A stretch of DNA of 64,000 bases from Neorhizobium galegae (lineage in GTDB: Bacteria > Pseudomonadota > Alphaproteobacteria > Rhizobiales > Rhizobiaceae), in NCBI RefSeq assembly GCF_017877055.1, contig NZ_JAGIPG010000001.1, positions 1,054,001 through 1,118,000 on the forward strand, given 5' to 3'. Numbering within the stretch: the stretch's first letter is position 1; each line of letters opens with the position of its first letter. Positions 7,690 through 16,671 of the stretch are shown here, one piece after another. The notes beneath the pieces are model-generated. The model did no database searches and had not been told where the DNA came from. It saw only the letters and a list, made by a program, of their open reading frames with translations. The position numbers and the translations under genes are program-made.

Positions 7690-9411
7690 ATGGACGCCAA
7701 GACTCATTCCCCGAAATCCGGCCACAAATCCGGGATGCCCGACGCGGCAGTGAAATACCGCGCCTACCCGACAATCAACATTCCGGACCGCACCTGGCCA
7801 TCGAAAATCATCGACAAGGCGCCGATCTGGTGTTCGGTCGACCTGCGCGACGGCAACCAATCGCTGGTCAACCCGATGGGCCATGACCGCAAGGCCCGCA
7901 TGTTCCGCATGCTGCTCGACATGGGTTTCAAGGAAATCGAGATCGGTTTCCCGTCTGCCTCGCAGACCGATTTCGACTTCGCCCGCTGGTGCGTCGAAGA
8001 GGGCGGCGTGCCGGAAGACGTGTCCATGCAGGTGCTTGTCCAGTGCCGGCCGGAACTGATTACCCGCACCTTCGAATCGCTGGAAGGCGCCCACAAGCCG
8101 ATCATCCACTTCTACAACTCGACCTCCGAATTGCAGCGCCGCGTGGTGTTCGCCAAGGATGTTGCGGGCATCAAGCAGATCGCCGTCGATGCGGCGAAGA
8201 TGATCACCGACATGGCGGCGAAGGCCGGCGGCGGGTTTCGTTTCCAGTATTCGCCGGAGAGCTTTACCGGCACCGAGCTGGAAGTGGCGCTGGAAATCTG
8301 CAATGCGGTCACCGAGGTGATCAGGCCGACCGCCGAGGACAAGCTGATCCTCAACCTGCCCTCGACGGTCGAGATGGCGACCCCGAACGTCTATGCCGAC
8401 CAGATCGAATGGATGTGCCGCAATCTCGACAACCGCGAAAACATCATCATCTCGCTGCATCCCCATAACGATCGCGGCACCGGCATCGCCGCCACCGAAC
8501 TCGGCCTGATGGCGGGCGCGGACCGTGTCGAGGGCACGCTGTTCGGCAATGGCGAGCGCACCGGCAATGTCGACGTGGTGACGTTGGCCTTGAACATGTA
8601 CACGCAGGGCGTCGATCCAGAACTGGATTGCTCCGATATCGAGCGGATCAAGGCGGTCTACGAATATTCCAACCAGATGGTCATTCCGGAACGCCACCCT
8701 TATGTCGGCGAACTGGTCTATACGGCTTTTTCCGGCTCGCACCAGGATGCGATCAACAAGGGCATGAAGGCGATCAAGGTCGCTAATCATCCGGTCTGGG
8801 AAGTGCCCTACCTGCCGATCGATCCGCGCGACGTCGGCCGTTCCTACGAGGCGATCATCCGCATCAACTCGCAGTCGGGCAAGGGCGGCATCGCCTATAT
8901 CCTGGCGGAGGATTACGGCCTGAACCTGCCGCGCAACCTGCAGGTCGAGTTCCGCGAGGAGATCCAGCGGATTACCGACGAAGAGGGCGTGGAGCTTCCG
9001 TCGAAGCGCATCTACGAGCAGTTCATCCGCCAATATGTGGACCAGCCGGATGCACGGCTGAAATTCGTCGACCACCACACCTACCCGGCCGGCACCGACC
9101 ACAAGGGCATCCGAGTCGTTGCCGCGGAGATTACCGATGGCGGCGAGGTGAAGCGGATCGAGGGCAAGGGCACCGGGCCGATCGACGGCTTCATCAACGC
9201 GCTCTCGACCTATCTCGGCATCGAGCTCTCGGTCGCCGACTATTCCGAACATTCGCTGCAGCACGGTTCGAACGCGTCCGCCATCGCCTATGTGGAGATG
9301 GAGCACCCGAACGGAAAACTCTTCGGCGCCGGCATCAACAAGAACATCGTCGCGGCATCGCTCGAAGCGATTGTCTCGGCGGCGAATAGAGTGCTGAAGG
9401 CGCGGGGGTAA
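7690..9411 (+). CDS. leuA: 2-isopropylmalate synthase
   Basis: Catalyses the first committed step of leucine synthesis: acetyl-CoA plus 2-ketoisovalerate to 2-isopropylmalate. The 573-residue protein is the long LeuA type. The DRDG-like metal-binding segment reads DLRDGNQSL; HPHNDRGT supplies the metal-binding HxH region, followed by GNGERTGN. The C-terminal part is the leucine-sensing regulatory domain (ending AANRVLKARG), so feedback inhibition by leucine is expected. The frame opens at 7633, but the ATG at 7690 with GAGAAGAG upstream gives the usual N-terminus. It is preceded by a Leu-rich leader peptide and followed by an intrinsic terminator. Confidence 0.95.
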   Translation: MDAKTHSPKSGHKSGMPDAAVKYRAYPTINIPDRTWPSKIIDKAPIWCSVDLRDGNQSLVNPMGHDRKARMFRMLLDMGFKEIEIGFPSASQTDFDFARWCVEEGGVPEDVSMQVLVQCRPELITRTFESLEGAHKPIIHFYNSTSELQRRVVFAKDVAGIKQIAVDAAKMITDMAAKAGGGFRFQYSPESFTGTELEVALEICNAVTEVIRPTAEDKLILNLPSTVEMATPNVYADQIEWMCRNLDNRENIIISLHPHNDRGTGIAATELGLMAGADRVEGTLFGNGERTGNVDVVTLALNMYTQGVDPELDCSDIERIKAVYEYSNQMVIPERHPYVGELVYTAFSGSHQDAINKGMKAIKVANHPVWEVPYLPIDPRDVGRSYEAIIRINSQSGKGGIAYILAEDYGLNLPRNLQVEFREEIQRITDEEGVELPSKRIYEQFIRQYVDQPDARLKFVDHHTYPAGTDHKGIRVVAAEITDGGEVKRIEGKGTGPIDGFINALSTYLGIELSVADYSEHSLQHGSNASAIAYVEMEHPNGKLFGAGINKNIVAASLEAIVSAANRVLKARG

Positions 9412-9448
9412 TCGAGGAGCCTCGTTGCCGCATATGAGGGGAAAGAAG

Positions 9449-9474
9449 CCGCCTGGATCTTCGGGCGGTTTTTT
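9449..9474 (+). terminator. Intrinsic terminator of leuA
   Basis: CCGCC (9449-9453) pairs with GGCGG (9464-9468) and is followed directly by six T residues (9469-9474), 38 nt after the leuA stop codon. Confidence 0.8.
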
Positions 9475-9493
9475 GATTCATGTGCGGTAGCGT

Positions 9494-9592
9494 TTACTTG
9501 CTCGAGGTCGCGCTGGCGAAGGCAAGAGCAACCGCGAAGACGGCAAAGGCGCCTACGATAAAGCTGACGACGACGATGGTTTCGGTTGGCAT
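9494..9592 (-). CDS. 32-residue single-helix membrane microprotein
   Basis: Very short ORF (32 codons) starting MPTETIVVV and ending ATSSK, with a hydrophobic helix over about residues 5-27. A near-perfect ribosome binding site (GGAGGT, 5 nt before the ATG) argues that it is translated. It lies between the leuA terminator and the anti-sigma gene. The function is unknown; proteins of this size often act as partners of larger membrane proteins, but nothing here identifies one. Confidence 0.65.
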   Translation of the reverse strand: MPTETIVVVSFIVGAFAVFAVALAFASATSSK

Positions 9593-9668
9593 GGTAGACC
9601 TCCAATGGTTTGGATGGAGGCTATGCCGGACCATGGATCGGGTGTTTGAGCTAGGTCAACCTGCGGCG

Positions 9669-10520
9669 TCAGATCAACCCCGCCGCCTTGGCCGCGATGT
9701 CGTCCAGGTCGGCCGCCGAGGAGGGGCCGATGATCATGTAGGTGGCAAGCGGCGTGACCCAGGAGACGAGGCCGGTGTCGTTGCGGATTTCCTCGATCGA
9801 GCGGTTGCCGTCCGGCCGGATCTTGGTGAAGGAGATGGCGATCACATCGCCGTCTCCATCGCCGTCGGCGCGCCGGTAGAGAAGCTGGCCGACCGGCCCG
9901 CCGCCGGCGGCAAACAGGCGGGCGCCCTGGAAGGTCAGGCCGCTGTCGCTGAGATCGGGGATCCGAAAACCGACACCGGTATTGGTGGTCAGCCATTCGA
10001 GGATATCGGCGGGCCTTTCGGCCGGGATTTCAGCGAGGTGATTGGTCTGGCGCGCATAGAGGCGGTAATGGGCGATGATATCGTCCAGCCAGTCGCGGCT
10101 GCTGGCGCCGGGCATGGAAATCATCGAGAACTGCGGCACCGCGGGGTTGCCGCCGATCATATAGCCGATACCGCCGCCGAGCACGAAAAACAGCGCGCAG
10201 GCCGTGATCGCCTGCAGGCCGGGCGGCTTGAAGGAAAGCATCGGGCGCGGCCCCTGCGGCAGGCGTACGGCCCGGCGCGGCAACGGCGCATTCTTGATGG
10301 TACGCACCAGATCGAGCGGCACCGGCTCCTTCAGCATGTCGTCAAACGCGCGCCGTCCGAGATCGGCGCCGCGCTTCAGCGCGTCGTGCAGGGACCGGGC
10401 CTGCGGGTCGTTGACCAGCAGTTCCTCGACGTCATGCCTGTCGTCGTCGCTGGTCCGGCCATCAATATAGGCGGAAAGCCGCAGTTCGAGCGGCGAGGGT
10501 TGCGGGATGTTCATCCTCAT
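9669..10520 (-). CDS. Anti-sigma factor, membrane-anchored
   Basis: Predicted transmembrane regulator of 283 residues encoded with an ECF sigma factor. The N-terminal cytoplasmic domain (LSAYIDGRTSDDD, about residues 12-70) has the helical anti-sigma pattern without an HxxxCxxC zinc motif. One membrane helix (about 104-124) leads to a periplasmic domain of about 150 residues. The start at 10520 overlaps the sigma gene stop by 4 nt (ATGA), a sign of coupled translation. The signal it senses is unknown. Confidence 0.8.
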   Translation of the reverse strand: MRMNIPQPSPLELRLSAYIDGRTSDDDRHDVEELLVNDPQARSLHDALKRGADLGRRAFDDMLKEPVPLDLVRTIKNAPLPRRAVRLPQGPRPMLSFKPPGLQAITACALFFVLGGGIGYMIGGNPAVPQFSMISMPGASSRDWLDDIIAHYRLYARQTNHLAEIPAERPADILEWLTTNTGVGFRIPDLSDSGLTFQGARLFAAGGGPVGQLLYRRADGDGDGDVIAISFTKIRPDGNRSIEEIRNDTGLVSWVTPLATYMIIGPSSAADLDDIAAKAAGLI

Positions 10521-11002
10521 GCTCTCCGCTCGCTCGTTTCGGCGGCGGCCGCAGCCAGGCTGAGACGTGCGGTGCAAAGGCGGGCAGCAAAGAGATCCGG
10601 CTGGATGCCGAGGATGGCGGCCGCCTCCGCATAGGCGAAACCTTCCACATCGGCGAGCAGGAAAACGCTCGCCAGCCCGTCCGGCAGACAAGCGAGGGTG
10701 TCCTTCTTCGACGGACCGGAACTTCCGGACGTGGCAGCGTCGCCGGCGGCATTTCCCTCAGCGCGACGGCGCTTCTTGGCTTCGTCTACGAATGTGCTGC
10801 GGATCATGCTGAAAAGCCAGCTTTCCAGCCGGCCTTCGCCCTTCCAGTGATGGCTTTTCTGGATCGCCCGGCCGGCCGCTTCACGCACCAGATCATCGGC
10901 CTCGGCCGCACTTCCCGTCAGCGTCAGCGCAAATCGGCGCAGGCGCGGCAGGAGTGCTACGAGATCGCGCCGGATGTCGGTCGATGGGCTCGGTTGGGTC
11001 AT
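10517..11002 (-). CDS. ECF-type RNA polymerase sigma factor
   Basis: Short sigma factor of about 161 residues with region 2 (LPRLRRFALTLTGSAAEADDLV through WLFSMIR, quoted in part) and a region 4 helix-turn-helix (GFAYAEAAAILGI) that is degenerate compared with typical ECF members. The usual DLVQE segment reads DLVREAAGRAI. The ATG at 11002 is chosen although no good ribosome binding site is visible; a TTG at 11035 is an alternative. It is coupled by ATGA overlap to the anti-sigma gene, so the pair probably controls an envelope or stress regulon. Confidence 0.8.
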   Translation of the reverse strand: MTQPSPSTDIRRDLVALLPRLRRFALTLTGSAAEADDLVREAAGRAIQKSHHWKGEGRLESWLFSMIRSTFVDEAKKRRRAEGNAAGDAATSGSSGPSKKDTLACLPDGLASVFLLADVEGFAYAEAAAILGIQPDLFAARLCTARLSLAAAAAETSERRA

Positions 11003-11100
11003 GGATAGGGGCGATTTACCTATGATATACTGCAATAACTAGAACGAGCTATTAGTTATGACGAGATTGTGGCGATTCCGCAACAATCGCGGCATTGTTT

Positions 11101-12054
11101 CTACAACATTCTCGCCACTTGCGGAATCGACATCGTCGCCGGCTCGTGGCCGTAGAGAAGCCGGCTGTTGTCGAGCGCGACGCCGTCGCCCCGTTCGGTG
11201 AGGCTGTAACGCTCGCAGAGCAGGTTCCAGGCACCGGCCTCGCCGGACAGCGTGAAGAGATTGTAGGCGGCGCGCGGCTTGTGGCCGCCAGGCCCCTGCG
11301 AGGCCGATGCGATGCCGACCACCGGCACATTGCCGCTATGGCTGCGCAGCCAATACAACGTGTTGAGGTGGGTATGGCCATGCAGCACGAGCTCGGCGCC
11401 GCCGGTGGAGATCGCCGCTGCGAAGCGCCGGATGCCGAGCATGCGCTTATGCGAAGAGGCCGCACCCCGGATCGGCGGATGGTGGATCAGCACCACCCGG
11501 AAAAGGCCTTCGTCGCCTGCCTGCTTCAACAGGTTGACGGTTTCGCGCGCCTGCCGCGAGCCGTAATAACCCGACGCCGAAAAGGGCAGGGTGGCATTGG
11601 AGGTCGAGCAGCCGATAATGGCGAGCGGGCCGCGCCGGCGCATCGTGGGGAAGATATGATCCTCCTCCGGCCATTCCGCCGGATCGTCGTCGCTCTTGAT
11701 GAAGGGATACCATTCGTTGACCGACTTGTCGTGGGCGCCCGGCACATAGGCGTCGTGGTTGCCGGGCACCACCGTCGTGTCATAGGGCTCGCCGATGGTG
11801 CGCAGCCACTCGCCGGCAAGCCGCGTCTCGATCTTGGTCGCCAGGTTGACGAGATCGCCGGTGATGACCAGCTGATCCGGTTCGCGCGTCTTCAAATCGC
11901 TCAAAAGCAGGTCGAGCGTATTAACGAAAAGGTGCTTGCGCCGATTGCGGTGCCAGTTCACAAACCCGGTGATCCGCTTCGAGAACAGCTCGCGAAGCGT
12001 CAGTTTTGGAAGCGGCCCCAGATGGATGTCGGAGATATGCGCGAATTTGAACAT
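11101..12054 (-). CDS. Metallophosphoesterase
   Basis: Calcineurin-like phosphoesterase of 317 residues. The metal-binding motifs appear in order: DIHLG near the start, GDLVN, GNHDAY and HGHTHL, which together build the two-metal site. The substrate cannot be deduced. The frame begins at 12072, but the ATG at 12054 gives the MFKFAHISDIHLG start normal for this group. It is divergent from the Nudix gene at 12120, so the two share a short promoter region. Confidence 0.88.
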   Translation of the reverse strand: MFKFAHISDIHLGPLPKLTLRELFSKRITGFVNWHRNRRKHLFVNTLDLLLSDLKTREPDQLVITGDLVNLATKIETRLAGEWLRTIGEPYDTTVVPGNHDAYVPGAHDKSVNEWYPFIKSDDDPAEWPEEDHIFPTMRRRGPLAIIGCSTSNATLPFSASGYYGSRQARETVNLLKQAGDEGLFRVVLIHHPPIRGAASSHKRMLGIRRFAAAISTGGAELVLHGHTHLNTLYWLRSHSGNVPVVGIASASQGPGGHKPRAAYNLFTLSGEAGAWNLLCERYSLTERGDGVALDNSRLLYGHEPATMSIPQVARML

Positions 12055-12119
12055 GGCGCACACATAACGCATGAGGGCGGAAATCGTTATCGATTTTCTG
12101 GGCGCTCCCGGAGTTATGA

Positions 12120-12608
12120 ATGAACGGCCACGGGGTGCCGGAAATCCGCGGCTTGCGCAGCCGGATCGTCGTCTGGCTGCTCCATCGCATCTTCATGATG
12201 ACGCGCGGGATGACGCTCGGGGTGCGCGCCGCCTGTTTCGACGGACAAGGCCGTATCTTTCTGGTCCGCCATACCTACGTGCCCGGCTGGTACATGCCGG
12301 GCGGCGGCGTCGAGCGCGGGGAGACGGCGATCGAGGCGCTACGCAAGGAATTGCGCGAGGAAGGCAATCTGGAGATCCGTGGCGAGATCGCGCTTTTCCA
12401 TGCCTACTACAACCGCAATGCCAGCAGGCGTGACCATGTCTTGCTCTACCGGGTCACCGTGGAGCAGACCGCACCGCGTTTGCCGGACCGGGAGATTGCC
12501 GAGAGCGGGTTCTTTGCGCTCGATGCGCTACCGAAGGATACAACCGCGGCGACGCTGCGGCGGTTGCGGGAGTTGAGCGGCGAGGTGGAGAGGGCGGATT
12601 ACTGGTGA
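12120..12608 (+). CDS. Nudix hydrolase
   Basis: Protein of 162 residues with a complete Nudix box: GGGVERGET followed by REEGNL at the expected spacing. It hydrolyses a nucleoside diphosphate linked to an unknown group. A hydrophobic N-terminal stretch (about 15-28) precedes the domain. CGGAG before the ATG supports the start. It converges on the glutathionyl-hydroquinone reductase gene. Confidence 0.85.
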   Translation: MNGHGVPEIRGLRSRIVVWLLHRIFMMTRGMTLGVRAACFDGQGRIFLVRHTYVPGWYMPGGGVERGETAIEALRKELREEGNLEIRGEIALFHAYYNRNASRRDHVLLYRVTVEQTAPRLPDREIAESGFFALDALPKDTTAATLRRLRELSGEVERADYW

Positions 12609-12625
12609 GAGGCGGATGCTTCAGA

Positions 12626-13615
12626 TCACGCAGCCCGCTTCACCTTCTCCCGCCCATGCGGCGCATCCAGATCGACCACCGGGCCGACGGGGACGATGCC
12701 GGTCGGGTTGATGGTCTTGTGGCTCTCATAATAGTGGTGCTTGATGTGGAACAGATTGCAGGTCTCGGCGATGCCCGGTTGCTGATAGAGATCAGCAAGA
12801 TAACCGGACAGGTTCGGGTAGTCCGCGATGCGGCGGATGTTGCACTTGAAGTGGCCGACATAAACGGGATCGAAGCGCAGAAGCGTGGTGAACAGGCGCC
12901 AGTCGGCTTCCGTCGTCGTGTCGCCGAACAGGTAGCGGCTGCCTGACAGGCGCTTTTCCAGCGTGTCGAGCGTTTCGAACAACCGGGTGACGGCGCCCTC
13001 ATAGGCGTCCTGGGCGGTCGCGAAGCCTGCCTTGTAGACGCCGTTGTTGACCGTGTCGTAGACGATGGCGTTCAGGCCGTCGATCTCGCTGCGCAGCTCT
13101 GCCGGATAGAAATCCTCCGTCGAGCCCGTCAGGCCGTCGAAGGCGCCGTTGAACATGCGGATGATTTCCGAACTCTCGTTGGAGACGATCGTGTTCTCAA
13201 GCTTGTCCCACAGGACAGGCACGGTGACGCGGCCGGAATAGCTGGGATCGGCCCTCAGGTAGACCTGGTAGAGATAGTCCGAGCCGAACAGGTCGTCGCC
13301 GGTGGCGCCGTCGCGTTTTTTGAACTCCCAGCCGTTCTCCAGCATCAGGTAGTCGACGACCGAGACGGAGATCAGGTCCTCGAGCTTCTTCAGCTTGCGG
13401 AAGATCAGCGTGCGGTGCGCCCAAGGACAGGCATAGGAGACATAGAGATGGTAGCGGCCGGCCTCAGCCTTGAAGCCTTGCCTGCCTGAGGGACCGGCGG
13501 AACCGTCCGCAGTCACCCAGTTGCGGAACTGCGATTCGGCTCGCTTGAAATGGCCCTTGTTTTCCTTGGTGTCGTACCAGACGTCCTGCCATTTTCCTTC
13601 GACGAGCCTACCCAT
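12626..13615 (-). CDS. Glutathionyl-hydroquinone reductase (Xi-class GST)
   Basis: Reduces glutathionyl-hydroquinones, releasing glutathione and hydroquinone. The 329-residue length, the YACPWAHRT motif with catalytic Cys63, and the thioredoxin-fold then all-helical C-terminal arrangement match the YqjG/PcpF group. The C-terminal part carries the family-typical FDPVYVGHFKCN segment. It probably acts in the cytosol on quinone adducts. Confidence 0.92.
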   Translation of the reverse strand: MGRLVEGKWQDVWYDTKENKGHFKRAESQFRNWVTADGSAGPSGRQGFKAEAGRYHLYVSYACPWAHRTLIFRKLKKLEDLISVSVVDYLMLENGWEFKKRDGATGDDLFGSDYLYQVYLRADPSYSGRVTVPVLWDKLENTIVSNESSEIIRMFNGAFDGLTGSTEDFYPAELRSEIDGLNAIVYDTVNNGVYKAGFATAQDAYEGAVTRLFETLDTLEKRLSGSRYLFGDTTTEADWRLFTTLLRFDPVYVGHFKCNIRRIADYPNLSGYLADLYQQPGIAETCNLFHIKHHYYESHKTINPTGIVPVGPVVDLDAPHGREKVKRAA

Positions 13616-13872
13616 GGCGATCTCCTTCGTGTTCGTTGCCGCAATAGATACGGCAGCCCCACGGGATTGCGAGCCGGGATTTTATGAACGCTGTGTTTTT
13701 GCATTGGACGATCAGAAATTTTCCTGCTACTTCGCATTCCGAAATTTGGAGAAACCTTTTTCCATGACCGAAGTACGGGCACTGCGACGACGCTGATCAT
13801 CGACCACGACGCTTACACGCGTCATCGAGATCCCTTGTCCTGTCCGCTCTCAATCTACGGCTTCGGTACTTC

Positions 13873-14391
13873 ATGTCTCAGCACAAAGCCCTCTACAAGC
13901 ACGAACTCGTCTATCTCACGGAAGATGCGTCCCATGATGAGGTCATCGAACTCATCAACGCCGAAGCCTTCGGCCCTGGCCGGCATACCCGCGCGGCCGC
14001 CCGCATCCGCGAGCAGGGGCCGCACGACCGCACCCTCTCCTTCGTCTGTGCCGACGACGGCGAAACGATCGCCTCGGTGCGGATGACGCCGGTCTATGCC
14101 GGTTCGGTGAAGGGCCACCTGCTCGGGCCGCTTGCGGTGCGGCCGTCGCACAAGAACCAGGGCATCGGCCGGGAACTGGTGCGGATCGCCATCGAAGCGG
14201 CGAGGCGCCAGGGTTCCGAGGCCGTCATCCTCGTCGGCGATCCGCCCTATTACGGCCCGCTCGGGTTCGAGAAGGTTGCCTATGGCGCGCTGGAATTCCC
14301 AGGTCCTGTCGATCCCGGCCGGGTCCTGGTCGTGCCGATCGCAGCCGACGTGCATGCGCGGCTCAAGGGCGTCATCGGCTGGCGCGAATAG
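13873..14391 (+). CDS. GNAT N-acetyltransferase
   Basis: Protein of 172 residues of the YhbS-like GNAT group. The acetyl-CoA site is seen in LAVRPSHKNQGIGREL; the GDPPYYGPLGFEKV segment is typical of this subgroup. The acceptor substrate is unknown. It starts at the ATG at 13873. It is followed 77 nt later by an MFS transporter on the same strand. Confidence 0.85.
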   Translation: MSQHKALYKHELVYLTEDASHDEVIELINAEAFGPGRHTRAAARIREQGPHDRTLSFVCADDGETIASVRMTPVYAGSVKGHLLGPLAVRPSHKNQGIGRELVRIAIEAARRQGSEAVILVGDPPYYGPLGFEKVAYGALEFPGPVDPGRVLVVPIAADVHARLKGVIGWRE

Positions 14392-14468
14392 GCCATTTCC
14401 TTTAAGCAGATGATGGATCGGTCGGCGAAAGCCGGCCGCACGATTCGTCGAGCCGAGGGACAGGGCGC

Positions 14469-15782
14469 ATGACAGCAATCACCATGGACGAAGCGCTCGA
14501 TCGCGCCGGAGCGGGAACCTACCAGCGGCGGCTGATGGGCGTGTTCGGCCTCGTCTGGACGGCCGATGCGATGCAGGTGCTGGCGGTCGGTTTCACTGCC
14601 GCCTCGATCGCAGCAAGTTTCGAGCTGACCGTACCGCAGGCGCTGCAGACCGGCACGGCCTTCTTCCTCGGCATGCTGCTCGGCGCGCTCGGTTTCGGCA
14701 GGCTCGCCGACCGGATTGGCCGGCGGCGGGTGCTGATCGTCACGGTTGCCTGCGACGCGGTGTTCGGTACGCTTTCCATCTTCGCGCCGGATTTCACCAT
14801 CCTGCTTCTGCTGCGCTTCCTGACGGGCGCTGCTGTCGGTGGCACGCTGCCGGTCGACTATGCGATGATGGCGGAATTCCTGCCCGCCAGGAACCGCGGC
14901 CGCTGGCTGGTTCTGCTCGAGGGCTTCTGGGCGATCGGAACGCTGATCGTCGCGCTCGCCGCCTGGGCCGCAAGCCTTGCCGGCGTCGCGGATGCCTGGC
15001 GTTATATCTTCGCGGTCACTGCCATTCCGGCCATCGCCGGCATCGGCCTGCGTTTCCTGGTGCCGGAATCGCCGCTCTATCTGCTGCGCTCCGGCCGCAA
15101 CGAGGAGGCCAAGGCGATTGTCGAGCGGATGCTCGCGGTCAATGGCCATCCGCCGCTCGGGGCGGGAACCAACCTCGTCTCGCCGCCGGCGATCAAGACG
15201 ACCGGCATCTTTTCGGGCGAGTTGCGCCAGCGCAGCATCATGATTCTGGCGATCTGGTTCCTTGTCTCGGTCTCCTATTACGGCGTCTTTACCTGGATGC
15301 CGGCAAGGCTCGCCGGCGACGGCTTCGGTTTCGTGCGGGGTTACGGCTTTCTGGTCCTGGTCGCACTCGCCCAGCTTCCAGGGTATGCGCTTGCCGCCTA
15401 TGGCGTGGAAAAATTGGGCCGCAAGCCGACGCTGATCGGCTTCTGCCTGCTCTCGGCGCTCGGCTGCCTGATGTTCGTCGTCGCACCGAGTGCCCTCCTG
15501 GTAGGGGCCGCGCTGCTGATCATGAGCTTCGCGCTGCTCGGCACCTGGGGTGCGCTTTACGCCTATACGCCGGAACTCTATCCGACCGCCTCGCGGGCGA
15601 CCGGCATGGGTGCGGCGGGCGCCATGGCCCGTCTCGGCGGCCTGCTGGCGCCCTCGCTGGTCGGTTATGTCGTGGTTCAGGGTCTGGGCCTGACGATCGG
15701 TATTTTCGCCGGCCTGCTGGTGATCGCGGCGATTGCCGCCACGATGATCAATGCGGAGACACGCCAGGTTTCCCTGGCCTAA
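14469..15782 (+). CDS. MFS transporter
   Basis: Inner-membrane transporter of 437 residues with 12 predicted helices in two halves. The MFS loop 2-3 signature appears as GRLADRIGRRRVL. A PESPLYLLRSGR segment between helices 6 and 7 resembles sugar-porter and organic-acid symporter members. The substrate is unknown. The gene follows the GNAT at 13873 on the same strand. Confidence 0.88.
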   Translation: MTAITMDEALDRAGAGTYQRRLMGVFGLVWTADAMQVLAVGFTAASIAASFELTVPQALQTGTAFFLGMLLGALGFGRLADRIGRRRVLIVTVACDAVFGTLSIFAPDFTILLLLRFLTGAAVGGTLPVDYAMMAEFLPARNRGRWLVLLEGFWAIGTLIVALAAWAASLAGVADAWRYIFAVTAIPAIAGIGLRFLVPESPLYLLRSGRNEEAKAIVERMLAVNGHPPLGAGTNLVSPPAIKTTGIFSGELRQRSIMILAIWFLVSVSYYGVFTWMPARLAGDGFGFVRGYGFLVLVALAQLPGYALAAYGVEKLGRKPTLIGFCLLSALGCLMFVVAPSALLVGAALLIMSFALLGTWGALYAYTPELYPTASRATGMGAAGAMARLGGLLAPSLVGYVVVQGLGLTIGIFAGLLVIAAIAATMINAETRQVSLA

Positions 15783-15789
15783 GCGCCGG

Positions 15790-16209
15790 TCAGAACCGCT
15801 TTTCCAGCCACGTCACCGAATGGCCTCCTTCGAGGCCCTTCAGCGTGCCGATCTCGGTGTAACCCTGCTTGAGATAGAGCTTGAGCGCTGCCGGGTTCAT
15901 GGTGTCGATATAGGCGCCGATCGCGCCGCGAGCCTTGGCTTCGGCTTCCGCCATGTCAAGCATACGGGCGGCGAGGCCTTGGCCGCGCAACTCGTCCGGC
16001 ACATAGAGCATCGAGATATAGAGCCAGCCGCGGCCGGTATAGCCGGTCAGTCCGCCGATCAGGTCGCCGTCCTCGCCATGCAGCGGCACCGCCAGTTCCC
16101 GACGGTTGCTGGGGCCGAAAGTGACAGCATTATGAGTCATCAGCCGTTCGAGGATGAAATCCTCCTCGTCAGCGTTCATGCCTTCGGTGAGTTTCAGGTC
16201 GATATCCAT
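15790..16209 (-). CDS. GNAT N-acetyltransferase (tandem copy 1)
   Basis: Protein of 139 residues with the acetyl-CoA binding motif RGQGLAARML and a conserved GGLTGYTGRGWL strand. It resembles the product of the next gene upstream (16251-16667) along its whole length, which indicates tandem duplication. 41 nt separates the two genes. The ribosome binding site is weak. Confidence 0.85.
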   Translation of the reverse strand: MDIDLKLTEGMNADEEDFILERLMTHNAVTFGPSNRRELAVPLHGEDGDLIGGLTGYTGRGWLYISMLYVPDELRGQGLAARMLDMAEAEAKARGAIGAYIDTMNPAALKLYLKQGYTEIGTLKGLEGGHSVTWLEKRF

Positions 16210-16250
16210 GCGACGATTCTTTGGCCCCGTTTTCGGAGCGAATGGATAGA

Positions 16251-16667
16251 CTACAGAGCTTTCCTGAGGAAGGTGCGGGTTCGGCCCTTCGGAAATTCCG
16301 GCAGCTCGCCGAAGATCTCGTAGCCTTGGCGCATATAGGCCTTGCGGGCGACCGGGCTGAACGTGTCGATCCAGGCGCCGTGGCAGCCGCGGGCGCGGGC
16401 CTCTTCCTCGGCCTGGCTCAACAGCTTGCCGGCCATGCCTTCACCCCGCAATGTTTCCGGGATGAACAGCCACTGGGTGAAGAGCCAGCCCCAGGCCGTA
16501 TAGCCGGAAAGCCCGCCGATCACCTTGTCGCCAGCGTCGCGGATCAGCACGGCGAGTGGCTTGCGCTCGGACGGGCCGACGTCGGCGTCGTTGAAGGCGG
16601 TCAGCCCTTCGCCGATCACGGCCAGTTCCTCGGGGGAGGGCGAGGCGGTCACGTCAAGCTGCGTCAT
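16251..16667 (-). CDS. GNAT N-acetyltransferase (tandem copy 2)
   Basis: Protein of 138 residues with RGEGMAGKLL in the acetyl-CoA site and GGLSGYTAWGWL, matching its neighbour. The frame is open to 16742, but the ATG at 16667, 4 nt after the stop of the 688-residue membrane protein gene, is preferred because it gives a normal GNAT N-terminus. The spacing suggests co-transcription with the MoxR cluster, though a functional link is not established. Confidence 0.83.
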   Translation of the reverse strand: MTQLDVTASPSPEELAVIGEGLTAFNDADVGPSERKPLAVLIRDAGDKVIGGLSGYTAWGWLFTQWLFIPETLRGEGMAGKLLSQAEEEARARGCHGAWIDTFSPVARKAYMRQGYEIFGELPEFPKGRTRTFLRKAL

Positions 16668-16671
16668 GCCT

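Noticed and set aside
7630..9306. Open frame of 558 codons on the minus strand
   Set aside because: Shadow of leuA.
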